Positions 18,431 to 26,634 of a stretch of DNA of 64,000 nucleotides are shown in pieces. The translations under genes were made by a program, and so were the position numbers. The notes under the pieces were generated by a model. The model saw only the letters and a program-made list of their open reading frames with translations, did no database searches and was not told the origin of the DNA. This stretch comes from CAVTWS01 sp963732655 (GTDB taxonomy: Bacteria > Actinomycetota > Acidimicrobiia > Acidimicrobiales > SHLQ01): NCBI GenBank assembly GCA_963732655.1, contig CAVTAI010000017.1, positions 1,364,001 through 1,428,000 of the forward strand, given 5' to 3'. Position 1 is the stretch's first letter. Each line of letters opens with the position of its first letter.

Positions 18431-18730
18431 TTCGGCCTCCCCTGCTCGCGCGTGCCCGTCAGCTTGCAGGCTTCGCGCGATTGTCACTCAGCCCCCCGGG
18501 GCGAGCGACGCGACTATGGCCGATAAAATTTGAATGGTGTTTTAAGGTTCGACGTGAACCAAATCTGAATGCGGGCGGCCTGATGGGCCGCCTATACTTT
18601 CTGTTATCCAGAGAAAAGCTTGAAACATCTTGGTTTCGTGAGCCAAAGACCCTTGCCCCTGCCGAAATTGTTGGCGAAGCGCTAACTATCCCCACCGCCG
18701 GCGGCGGCATCGAGATAGCGAAACCCCGGT
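18431..18730. other. Gene-free spacer
   Basis: About 300 bases separate the Sel1 gene from the glutathione transferase gene. It contains no frame that resembles a protein. Confidence 0.4.
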
Positions 18731-19519
18731 TCACGATTCCTGCTGCTGACGGGCACGCTGACCAAACAACATGGTGCGGGTTGCCGGGTCCTCCATGCTG
18801 ACCTTGGAGGCCTCCTCAACCCAGATATGCATCCCTTTGTAGACCGCAGGCCGCGCCAAAACCCGATCGAGCCAGCGTTTGACATGGGGAAAGTCGTCGA
18901 TGTCCTGTCCCTGGCGGCGCCACCGGCTCGCCCAGCCAATGCAGGCCATGTCCGCAATCGAATAGCTGCCGGCCAGAAACTCCCGATCGGCGAGCCGCCG
19001 GTTCATAACGCCATAGAGCCGATTGCATTCATTGGTGAAGCGATCGACCGCGTATTGCAGCGTCGCGCGCTCCGGCGCGTATAGTCGGAAATGATGACAC
19101 TCGCCGGCCTTGGGGCCGAGATTGGCCATTTGCCAGAACAGCCATTGATCCACCTCGACGCGGGCGCGCTCCGTTCGGGGATAGAACCGCCCGGTCTTGC
19201 GGCCGAGATACTGCAGGATGGCCCCGGATTCGAACACCGAGATGGGACGGCCGCCAGGTCCGTCTGGGTCGACGATCGCAGGCATGCGGTTGTTAGGCGA
19301 GATGGCCAGAAATTCCGGCTTGAATTGATCGCCCTGCGCGATGTTGAGAGGGACCACCCGATACGGCAGTCCACACTCTTCCAGCATGATCGAAACCTTG
19401 TAGCCGTTCGGCGTCGGCCAATAGTAGAGGTCGATGTCCCTGGCCGCGGTACGGCGCCTTGCAGGCTTCGCGCCCGTTCGCACGGTCTCACCAGATCTTG
19501 CGGCTGATTTTCGTGTCAT
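18731..19519 (-). CDS. Glutathione S-transferase, YfcG/YghU-like
   Basis: This protein of about 262 residues begins with a basic, probably disordered, 27-residue leader. A thioredoxin-like domain follows (DLYYWPTPNGYKVSIMLEE, then NNRMPAIVDPD and the glutathione-binding VFESGAILQYLG). The helical C-terminal domain contains SIADMACIGWASRW. The TPNGYK motif with Asn resembles the disulfide-bond oxidoreductase (nu) class. It is cytoplasmic and handles glutathione-dependent reductions or detoxification; the exact substrate is unknown. The start could also be internal, just before the DIDLYYW segment. Confidence 0.88.
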   Translation of the reverse strand: MTRKSAARSGETVRTGAKPARRRTAARDIDLYYWPTPNGYKVSIMLEECGLPYRVVPLNIAQGDQFKPEFLAISPNNRMPAIVDPDGPGGRPISVFESGAILQYLGRKTGRFYPRTERARVEVDQWLFWQMANLGPKAGECHHFRLYAPERATLQYAVDRFTNECNRLYGVMNRRLADREFLAGSYSIADMACIGWASRWRRQGQDIDDFPHVKRWLDRVLARPAVYKGMHIWVEEASKVSMEDPATRTMLFGQRARQQQES

Positions 19520-19684
19520 CGGAGGTGTCTCTCTCTGCGACGGTGTCGAAGGCCGCTACATCGCGTGGCCTTTCTCAACCCATGGACGGGCCCCGGACTT
19601 CAGCGCTAGGCTTCAATGAGGTGGGCAGGCATCACCGACACGCCGAACCGCCGTTAATTCGTTCGTCCAGCGAGGGAGTTGCCC

Positions 19685-19994
19685 ATGTTTCGGCTGATAG
19701 GTTCCGCACTCGTCGCGGCTGCACTGTTTGTAGTCCCGGTCGGGGTATCGACGCACTTCTCTTCCAACCAGGCGCTGGCCGAGGCGACCGAAAAGGCCGA
19801 CCCGGGCGAGAAGAGCAAAGACTGCCAAGAAGAAGAAACGCGAGCTGACCCAAGGCCAGAAATCGGCGCGTGAACGTCAGCGCCAGTGCGGCCGCGAGTG
19901 GCGTGATGCCAAGAAGGGCGGAAAGGTCGAAAAGGGGATGACCTGGCCGAAGTATTGGAGCGCCTGCAACACCCGGCTGAAGGGCAAGAGCTGA
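19685..19994 (+). CDS. Small secreted PsiF/phosphate-starvation-like protein, frameshifted
   Basis: The ATG at 19685 starts a signal peptide (MFRLIGSALVAAALFVVP, cleaved near ALA). The intact reading continues in another frame from about 19820 and ends at 19994. That part reads RERQRQCGREWRDAKKGG, then MTWPKYWSACNTRLKGKS, a pattern common to small conserved secreted proteins of Bradyrhizobium relatives, some annotated as PsiF-repeat proteins. Removing one A near 19818 joins the parts (S-K-T-A-K-K-K-K). The function is unknown. Confidence 0.7.
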
Positions 19995-20428
19995 GGTCAA
20001 CGCCGCTCATCGCGGCCGGGACCATGATTTAACGAGTTGAATGAGTTCATGGTCTCGATTCTGACGCTGCGCATCATCTCTCGGGTCAAACCCGAGGGCC
20101 TGCTCTTCCAATAGACCGGTTTTCGTTTTTTGGGATTGTGCCCTGGCACAAAAGACTGAGGGCGTCGGCGAGATTCGAGAAGCTCGAGCGAGCGGTTTGT
20201 CACCGCCGGCGGGGTTTGGGATTGTCTCCCTCCCCACATCCCGCGTCCTGCCCTTTCGGTTGGATGCGCGGGTCTTGAACCCCTGTCTCGCCGACGCCCT
20301 CTGTCGTCGACCGAAGCCGGTGTTGCCGATAGCGACTGCTTTAGAGCTCACCGCAATTCGCCAACAACCGGCCCGTTTGACGCGGTCATCGACATCAAGT
20401 GAAGTCGAGGACCGTGAAGTAGCGGAGC
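19995..20428. other. Gene-free stretch, unclear coding potential
   Basis: A minus-strand open frame over 20007-20351 would encode a basic protein. It has no recognisable domain and no convincing ribosome site, so I do not call it. Confidence 0.4.
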
Positions 20429-20509
20429 TTACTTCTTCTTCCGGCGCTTGGTCTTCTTCGCGCCCTTTTTAGCCGCTGACTTCGTCTTCGACTTTCTCTT
20501 CTTCGCCAT
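20429..20509 (-). CDS. 26-residue Lys/Arg-rich peptide
   Basis: The peptide is MAKKRKSKTKSAAKKGAKKT followed by KRRKKK, with 17 of 26 residues Lys or Arg. A perfect AGGAGG ribosome site lies 7 bases before the ATG, much stronger than for most genes here, which is the main reason to call it. The composition resembles histone-H1-like tails, so DNA or RNA binding is a possibility. I know of no assigned function. Confidence 0.6.
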   Translation of the reverse strand: MAKKRKSKTKSAAKKGAKKTKRRKKK

Positions 20510-21080
20510 GCTGCCCTCCTAGCCATGAGTGAGTGGCGATGTCGTATCAGTACCCGCGCGAATTGCGAGCACTGCATTCCGATTACTACAGAGCGAGAAA
20601 AAAATCAGCGCTCCCGTCTAATGAAGGGTGTATAGATGGTTGACAGCACTCGATCTTATGCCTGCGCACCACTGCCTGATCATCCGCTTCGATGACGGCA
20701 ACGACACCACGATGTCACGCGCTTGCAAAAATTTGATGTTCACAAAAAATCCGATTTCATAAGGCTTTTTTGCGATTCAGATTTATGCGTCGACGATGCG
20801 ATCGGCGCACGCGCAAGCGCCTCAGGCATCGTTCGGCGAGCAAAAAATCGCGTCGCGAATGCGCCAATCCGCTTGTGAAAAAAATTTTCGACAAGGCACC
20901 CCAAAATGCACCTCGCGTCATCGAATCCGACACGAATTGAGCGAATCGGTCGGAAGTGATTCGTTCTCATGCCCCGCGAGGCGCGTCGTTCTTGTCCGCA
21001 TGGAGGGTGGCGGTCGACACTTTCGGCCGAGGAATTGTGTTCCGCGGCTGCCGCGAACGGGCAGCAGCGTCCAGAAATTC
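20510..21080. other. Poorly coding stretch of about 570 bases
   Basis: This region is locally A-rich (runs such as AAAAAAATTTT near 20880) and has no open frame that looks like a known protein. It separates the basic peptide gene from gatB. It may contain a small RNA or a decayed gene; I cannot support either. Confidence 0.35.
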
Positions 21081-22550
21081 TCAGACGCCGAGCTTGCGCT
21101 TGAGCAGATCGTTCACGGCCTGCGGATTGGCCTTGCCACCCGACGCTTTCATCGCCTGCCCGACGAACCAGCCGATGAGTTTGGGGTTGGCAGCGGCCTG
21201 TTGCACCTTGTCAGGGTTCGCCGCGATGATCTCGTCGACCACCTTTTCGATCGCCGACAGGTCGGTCACCTGCTTCATTCCGCCCTTTTCGACGATCTGA
21301 TGCGGGTCTCCGCCTTCGTTCCAGACGATTTCGAACACGTCCTTGGCGATCTTGCCGGAAATTGTTCCCGCCGCGATCAGATCGAGGATGGCGCCAAGCT
21401 GTGACGACGACATCGGCGAGGCAAGGATGTCCCCGCCCTCCTTGTTAAGCCGGCCGGCAAGCTCATTGATCACCCAGTTGGCCGCGGCCTTGGCATCACG
21501 GCCGCGCGCGACCTCTTCAAAGTAATCGGCGGTCTCGCGCTCGGCGGTCAGCACGTTGGCGTCGTAGGCGGTCAACGCATAGTCACGCATGAAGCGCGCC
21601 TTCCGCTGGTCCGGCAGTTCGGGCAGTTGCGCCTTCAGGTCGGCCACCAGCGCCGGCGACATTTCCAACGGCAGCAGATCCGGATCCGGGAAGTAGCGGT
21701 AGTCGTGCGCCTCTTCCTTGGTGCGCATGGGCCGCGTCTCGCCCTTGTCGGGATCGAACAGACGGGTCTCCTGCACGACCGTGCCGCCGTCCTCGACCAG
21801 ATCGATCTGCCGGCGTGCCTCATAGTCCACCGCCTGGCCGATAAAGCGGATCGAATTGACGTTCTTGATCTCGCAGCGGGTACCGAGCGGCTCGCCGGGC
21901 CGGCGCACCGAGACATTGACGTCGGCGCGCAGGTTGCCCTTCTCCATGTCGCCGTCGCAGGTCCCGAGATAGCGCAGGATCGTGCGCAGCTTGGCGACGT
22001 AGGCTTTGGCCTCGTCGGCGGAGCGAAGATCGGGCTTGGACACGATCTCCATCAACGCCACGCCGGACCGGTTGAGGTCCACGAACGACATGGTCGGGTG
22101 CTGGTCGTGCAGCAGCTTGCCGGCGTCCTGCTCGAGATGGACGCGCTCGATCCCGACCGTGACGGTTTCGCCGTCAGGCAGGTCGATCGCGACCTCGCCC
22201 TCGCCCACAATCGGCGATTTGTATTGGCTGATCTGATAGCCCTGCGGCAGGTCGGGATAGAAATAGTTCTTCCGGTCGAACACCGATTTGAGATTGATCT
22301 TGGCGTTGAGGCCGAGGCCGGTGCGCACCGCCTGGCGGATGCACTCCTCGTTGATGACCGGCAGCATGCCCGGCATCGCCGCATCGACCAGCGAGACGTG
22401 CGCGTTCGGCTCACCGCCGAACGCAGTGGCGGCGCCGGAGAACAGCTTGGCCTCTGAGGTCACCTGGGCGTGGACCTCGAGCCCGATGACCACCTCCCAG
22501 TCGCCGGTGGCGCCTTTCAGCAGTTTCCGATTGCGTGCCGGTTCGTTCAT
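21081..22550 (-). CDS. gatB: Asp-tRNA(Asn)/Glu-tRNA(Gln) amidotransferase subunit B
   Basis: This 489-residue subunit of GatCAB activates Glu or Asp on mischarged tRNA before amidation. The N-terminal GatB kinase-like domain shows VIGLEVHAQV, KLFSGA, YFYPDLPQGYQISQY and the SFVDLNRSGVALMEIVS block. The C-terminal helical and YqeY-like domain ends VNDLLKRKLGV. The frame is intact. The partner genes gatC and gatA lie about 9 kb away on the same strand at 30324-32274. Confidence 0.97.
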   Translation of the reverse strand: MNEPARNRKLLKGATGDWEVVIGLEVHAQVTSEAKLFSGAATAFGGEPNAHVSLVDAAMPGMLPVINEECIRQAVRTGLGLNAKINLKSVFDRKNYFYPDLPQGYQISQYKSPIVGEGEVAIDLPDGETVTVGIERVHLEQDAGKLLHDQHPTMSFVDLNRSGVALMEIVSKPDLRSADEAKAYVAKLRTILRYLGTCDGDMEKGNLRADVNVSVRRPGEPLGTRCEIKNVNSIRFIGQAVDYEARRQIDLVEDGGTVVQETRLFDPDKGETRPMRTKEEAHDYRYFPDPDLLPLEMSPALVADLKAQLPELPDQRKARFMRDYALTAYDANVLTAERETADYFEEVARGRDAKAAANWVINELAGRLNKEGGDILASPMSSSQLGAILDLIAAGTISGKIAKDVFEIVWNEGGDPHQIVEKGGMKQVTDLSAIEKVVDEIIAANPDKVQQAAANPKLIGWFVGQAMKASGGKANPQAVNDLLKRKLGV

Positions 22551-22716
22551 GCCCAGGTCATTACAAACTCTCGCCCGTCCGCGTCAATTCGCAGGGATCC
22601 GGCCGCTCGGCACACCGCCGGCTTGGTTGTCGCCGCTCCCCTATCGCTATAGGCTTGCCGAAACGAGACGGCACCACAGCGCGCCTAAGCGCACGCCGCT
22701 GACCGGGAGAGAAGCC

Positions 22717-23715
22717 ATGATCACCCGCCGGCATCTGGTGGGGCTTGCGGCCGCGTCGGCGCTGGCCCCCACCGTTTCGACCCGCAACGCACGGGCGCAG
22801 CAGTCTTTATCCCAGCCTTGGCCCAACCGGATCGTGAAGCTCGTCGCGCCGTTCCCGCCCGGTGGCGGCACCGACGTGGTCGCGCGCATCCTCACCAACC
22901 GCCTGTCAGACGTCTGGGGCCAGCAGGTCATCGTCGAGAACAAGCCCGGAGCCGGCGGTAATTTCGGCGCCGAGCAGGTCGCGCGCTCCGATCCCGACGG
23001 CTACACCATCCTGATCGCGGCGCTGCCGATGGCGGTCAACCGCTTTCTCTTCAGGTCGCTGGGCTACAACTCCATCACCGACTTCGCGCCGGTGATCATG
23101 ATCTGCCAGTTCCCCAATCTCCTGGTGGTGCCGAACTCGTCGCCGGCGAAAACGGTCCAGGAACTCATTGCCCACGGCAAGGCCAATTCCGGCAAGCTCA
23201 CCTTCGCGTCGTCGGGCGTCGGCACCTCGCCACACCTGTCCGGCGAGCTGTTCAAGCGCATGGCCGGCTTCGAGATGACACACATCCCCTATCGCGGCGT
23301 GGCGCCGGCGCTCAGCGACGTCATCCCGGGCCGCGTCGACATGATGTTCAACACCGCCGCCGGCGTGTTGCAGCAGGCGCGCGCCGGCCAGGTGCGCGGG
23401 CTCGCGGTCAGCACCGTGAAGCGGTTTTCGACCGCGATGGAATTCCCGACCGTGGCGGAATCCGGACTGCCCGGCTTCGACGTCACCTCCTGGTACGCGT
23501 TGTTCGTGCCGGTCAAGACGCCCGCCGACATCGTCAGAAAGATCCATGCCGACACCGCTGCCATCCTGCTCGAGCCCGCCATCAAGGCGCGGCTCGAGCA
23601 GGTCGGCGTCGAGGTGGTGGCGTCGACGCCGCAACAGCTCGGCGCGCGCCTGAAGGCGGAAACCGAGCAGTGGGGCCCGATCATCAAGGGCGCCGGCATC
23701 AAGACCCAAGAATAG
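22717..23715 (+). CDS. Bug-family tripartite tricarboxylate transporter substrate-binding protein (1)
   Basis: This 332-residue periplasmic receptor begins MITRRHLVGLAAASALAP, a twin-arginine-like or Sec signal. Bug motifs follow: VAPFPPGGGTDVVARIL, WGQQVIVENKPGAGGNFGAE, DGYTILIA, and THIPYRGVAPALSDVIPGRVDMMF. Such proteins capture carboxylates or other small ligands, often with TctAB membrane partners, none of which are in the window. The ATG at 22717 follows GGGAGAG. It heads a run of similar genes on the plus strand. Confidence 0.93.
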   Translation: MITRRHLVGLAAASALAPTVSTRNARAQQSLSQPWPNRIVKLVAPFPPGGGTDVVARILTNRLSDVWGQQVIVENKPGAGGNFGAEQVARSDPDGYTILIAALPMAVNRFLFRSLGYNSITDFAPVIMICQFPNLLVVPNSSPAKTVQELIAHGKANSGKLTFASSGVGTSPHLSGELFKRMAGFEMTHIPYRGVAPALSDVIPGRVDMMFNTAAGVLQQARAGQVRGLAVSTVKRFSTAMEFPTVAESGLPGFDVTSWYALFVPVKTPADIVRKIHADTAAILLEPAIKARLEQVGVEVVASTPQQLGARLKAETEQWGPIIKGAGIKTQE

Positions 23716-23744
23716 GCACAAGACCAACAAACAGGACGGACATC

Positions 23745-24821
23745 ATGCTCGATCGACGCCGCTTCACCCGACTGGCCGCGGCCTCCGCTATCGCGCCGGC
23801 GATCGGCGGCAATGCCCTGGCGCAGGCACAGAACTGGCCGAACCGCAACGTTCGTCTGGTCGTGCCGTTCACGCCCGGCGGCGGCATCGACGCCATCGGA
23901 CGCATCATGGGCGGACGCCTGTCGGAATTGTGGGGTCAGCAGGTTGTCGTCGAGAACAAGCCCGGCGCCGGCGCCAATCTCGGAACCGAATTCGTCGCGC
24001 GGGCGGCGCCCGATGGCTACACCATGCTCATCACCGCCGGCGGGATTGCGGTCAATCAGTTCCTGTATCCGTCGATCAACTACGATCCGATCGCAGACTT
24101 CGCGCCGGTGACGCTGATCTGCCTGTTTCCTAATCTGGTGGTGGTGCCCAAGGACTCCAAGTTCCGCTCGGTGGCCGACATCGTCACTTATGCCCGAGCC
24201 AACCCCGGCAAGCTGACCTATGCCTCACCCGGACACGGCAGTTCGCCGCACATGAGTGCCGAGCTGTTCAAGTACACGGCCAAGGTCGATATCACGCACG
24301 TGCCCTATCGCGGCGCCGCGCCGAGCCTGACCGACCTGATCGCCGGGCGGATCGACATGTCGTTCGCCGTCATGGCCTCCGGGTTGCCGTTGGTCCAGAG
24401 CGGCCAGTTGCGCGCGCTCGCGGTCTCGACCGCCAAGCGGCAGGACACGGCGCCGGACGTGCCCACGATTTCCGAAAGCGGCGTGCCAGGTTACGACATG
24501 TCGTCCTGGTTCGCCTTCGTGGTGCCGTCCAAGACCCCGCCGGACATCATCCGCAAGATCAACGCCGACGCCAACGCCGTCATCCGCGAACCCGCTATCA
24601 AAGCCCGCTTCGACAAACTCGGCGTGATCGCAGCCGGCACGACGCCGGAGGCGCTCGGTGCCCATCTCAAAAGCGAGATGCAGAAGTGGGGGGACTGGTG
24701 TCCCGGTCGAGTCAAAGCGCGCCCCAACGAATTCGGAATGAAGGCTCAGCAACTAAATCAGTGTGGCTTAGGTTCAGAAGTCGCAATTCGAGTTTGCCGC
24801 GACACTGTTGCGGACTTCTGA
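23745..24821 (+). CDS. Bug-family substrate-binding protein (2), aberrant C-terminus
   Basis: This paralogue of the preceding gene starts 29 bases after it. The signal peptide MLDRRRFTRLAAASAIAP is followed by VVPFTPGGGIDAIGRIM, WGQQVVVENKPGAGANLGTE and THVPYRGAAPSLTDLIAGRIDMSF. Family members end about 10 residues after the KWG motif. Here, from about 24690, the frame instead reads WCPGRVKARPNEF and runs 40 residues through a double-palindrome repeat before stopping. The repeat seems to have replaced the native C-terminus and stop codon. Confidence 0.9.
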   Translation: MLDRRRFTRLAAASAIAPAIGGNALAQAQNWPNRNVRLVVPFTPGGGIDAIGRIMGGRLSELWGQQVVVENKPGAGANLGTEFVARAAPDGYTMLITAGGIAVNQFLYPSINYDPIADFAPVTLICLFPNLVVVPKDSKFRSVADIVTYARANPGKLTYASPGHGSSPHMSAELFKYTAKVDITHVPYRGAAPSLTDLIAGRIDMSFAVMASGLPLVQSGQLRALAVSTAKRQDTAPDVPTISESGVPGYDMSSWFAFVVPSKTPPDIIRKINADANAVIREPAIKARFDKLGVIAAGTTPEALGAHLKSEMQKWGDWCPGRVKARPNEFGMKAQQLNQCGLGSEVAIRVCRDTVADF

Positions 24822-24831
24822 ACGGAGACAG
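24697..24831. repeat. Composite double-palindrome element (degenerate D + A)
   Basis: The second palindrome (24760-24831) opens AGTGTGGCTTAG with arms GTTCAGAAGT.CGCAA and TTGCGGACTTCTGAAC, as at 5729-5805. It is preceded by the hinge AGCAACT and a decayed D palindrome that keeps GGTGTCCCG and TCGGAATGAAGG. The element overlaps the 3-prime end of the second Bug gene and abuts the 5-prime end of the ModA-like gene. Confidence 0.7.
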
Positions 24832-24882
24832 TGACACGATCAACAGCAAGAAACGTCTCGAAAACAACAATCGATCACAGCC

Positions 24883-25614
24883 TTGTCCGCCGTATTCGGC
24901 GGCACCTTCTGGAGTTTGGCAATGGCCAATGCGGCTGAACTCAAAGTCATCTCTTCACAAGCGATCAAGGAGGCCTACCTGGCGCTAGCGCCGGAATTCG
25001 AACGCGTCAGCGGTCACAAGCTCAACACCACCTGGAACGGCACCATCGACATCCTCAAGAAACTTCGGGCCGGCGAGACCTTCGACATGGTGATCCTGGT
25101 GACGCCCTCGATGGAGGACATGATCAAGGAAGGCAAAGTCGTCGGCAGGCAGCCGCGTCGACCTCGTGCGCTCGGGTATCGCCATCGCGGTGCCGTCGGG
25201 CCGCCGCAGCCTGACATCAGCACCGTCGAGGCCGTCAAACGCGCGTTGCTCGCGGCGAAGAATGGCATCGGCTACTCGTCGGGCCCGAGCGGCGTATTCC
25301 TGAACGACCTGTTCAAGCGCTGGGGCCTCGCTGACAAAGTCACGATCAAGCAGACGCCGCCGGGAACCCCGGTCGGCACCCTTTTGGCCCGCGGCGACGT
25401 CGACATCGGCTTCCAGCAGGTCAGCGAGCTCCTGCTGTTCCCCGGCATCCAGTACGTCGGTCCGGTGCCATCGGAGATGGACACCGTCAGCGTTTTTGCC
25501 GGCGGCGTGCATACCGCCGCCAAGCATCCGGACGCTGCCCGGGAATTGATCCAGTTCATCTCCTCGCCCGCGGCGCTGCCCTACATCAACAAAACCGGAA
25601 TGGAACAAGTCTGA
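24883..25614 (+). CDS. ModA-like periplasmic substrate-binding protein, 5-prime end doubtful, compensating frameshifts
   Basis: The mature part reads AELKVISSQAIKEAYLALAPEFE and then GTIDILKKLRAGETFDMVILV, typical of the molybdate/sulfate-type binding fold. The C-terminal half is intact (YSSGPSGVFLNDLFKRWGL, GDVDIGFQQVSELL). Between about 25148 and 25200 the frame is wrong: a duplicated GGCA and a second indel compensate each other, and the intervening bases in another frame give SRVDLVRSGIAIAVPSG. The best start seen is TTG at 24883, leaving a short signal peptide (ending LAMANA). The native start may have been lost to the adjacent repeat. Confidence 0.75.
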   Translation: MSAVFGGTFWSLAMANAAELKVISSQAIKEAYLALAPEFERVSGHKLNTTWNGTIDILKKLRAGETFDMVILVTPSMEDMIKEGKVVGRQPRRPRALGYRHRGAVGPPQPDISTVEAVKRALLAAKNGIGYSSGPSGVFLNDLFKRWGLADKVTIKQTPPGTPVGTLLARGDVDIGFQQVSELLLFPGIQYVGPVPSEMDTVSVFAGGVHTAAKHPDAARELIQFISSPAALPYINKTGMEQV

Positions 25615-25621
25615 GGATGTC

Positions 25622-26632
25622 ATGATCGATCGCCGGCGACTGATCGCAGCGTCCGCCGCTGCCATTGTGGCCCCCGCCGTCATCACTCGGGCGCCGGCGC
25701 AAACATCTGCCCAGACCCCTGCCCAAATCTGGCCCAGCCGCTTCGTGCGGCTGGTGGTGCCGTTCCCACCAGGCGGCGGCACCGACGCGATCGCCCGCGT
25801 GCTGGCGGGCAAGCTGTCGGAGTTGTGGGGCCAGCAATTGGTGGTCGAGAACCGCGGCGGCGCGGCAACCAATATCGGCACCGAGGTCGTGGTGCGCGCC
25901 GACCCCGACGGCTACACGATGCTGCTGCACTCGATGCCGCTCGCGGTGAACAGGTTCCTGTTCACGACGCTGCCTTATGATCCGATCGCCGATCTTGCCC
26001 CGGTCTCCCTGCTCTGCGATTACCCCAACATCATGGCGGTGCCGAACAACTCGCCGGCGCACTCGGTCGCCGAGTTCATCGCCTACGCCAAGGCCAACAA
26101 GGGCAAGATCACGTTCGCTTCGTCCGGGCACGGCACCTCGGTGCATCTGTCCGGCGAGCTGTTCAAGCGCATGGCCGGAATCGAGATGCTGCATATCCCC
26201 TATCGCGGCGCCGGACCGGCCTTCACCGATCTCATCCCCGGACGCGTCGACGTGATGTTCAACAATATCGGCGCGGTGCTGCCGCTGATCCAAGGTGGAA
26301 AGCTTCGCGGTCTGGCGGTCACCACCGCGAAGCGGACACCGGCGGCGCCGGATCTGCCCTCGATCGCCGAAGCCGGCGTACCGGGGTTTGACGTCTCGTC
26401 CTGGTATGCGTTTCTCGCGCCCGCCAAGACGCCGCCCGAGATCATCCGCAAAATGCATGCCGACACGATCGCGGCTCTGCACGATCCCGCGACCAAGCAG
26501 AAACTCGAGTCGCTCGGCGTCGTGGTGCGCGGTTCGTCGCCCGAAGAATTCGCCGTTTTCCTCAAAGCCGAGATGGACAAATGGGGGCCGCTGATCAAAG
26601 CCGCCGGAATTGCAGGCACCGCCGGCAAATAA
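25622..26632 (+). CDS. Bug-family substrate-binding protein (3)
   Basis: This 336-residue receptor lies 7 bases after the ModA-like gene. The signal peptide MIDRRRLIAASAAAIVAPAV is followed by VVPFPPGGGTDAIARVL, WGQQLVVENRGGAATNIGTE, DGYTMLLHSMPLAVNRFL and LHIPYRGAGPAFTDLIPGRV. It is closest in sequence to the first Bug gene. The frame is intact and it ends convergent with the HpaB-like gene 2 bases away. Confidence 0.93.
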   Translation: MIDRRRLIAASAAAIVAPAVITRAPAQTSAQTPAQIWPSRFVRLVVPFPPGGGTDAIARVLAGKLSELWGQQLVVENRGGAATNIGTEVVVRADPDGYTMLLHSMPLAVNRFLFTTLPYDPIADLAPVSLLCDYPNIMAVPNNSPAHSVAEFIAYAKANKGKITFASSGHGTSVHLSGELFKRMAGIEMLHIPYRGAGPAFTDLIPGRVDVMFNNIGAVLPLIQGGKLRGLAVTTAKRTPAAPDLPSIAEAGVPGFDVSSWYAFLAPAKTPPEIIRKMHADTIAALHDPATKQKLESLGVVVRGSSPEEFAVFLKAEMDKWGPLIKAAGIAGTAGK

Positions 26633-26634
26633 AA

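Noticed and set aside
18481..18801. 106-codon plus-strand open frame overlapping the GST gene end
   Set aside because: It has no family resemblance and overlaps a well-supported gene on the other strand.
20007..20351. 114-codon minus-strand frame encoding a basic protein
   Set aside because: No recognisable domain and no clear start signal; left as unannotated.
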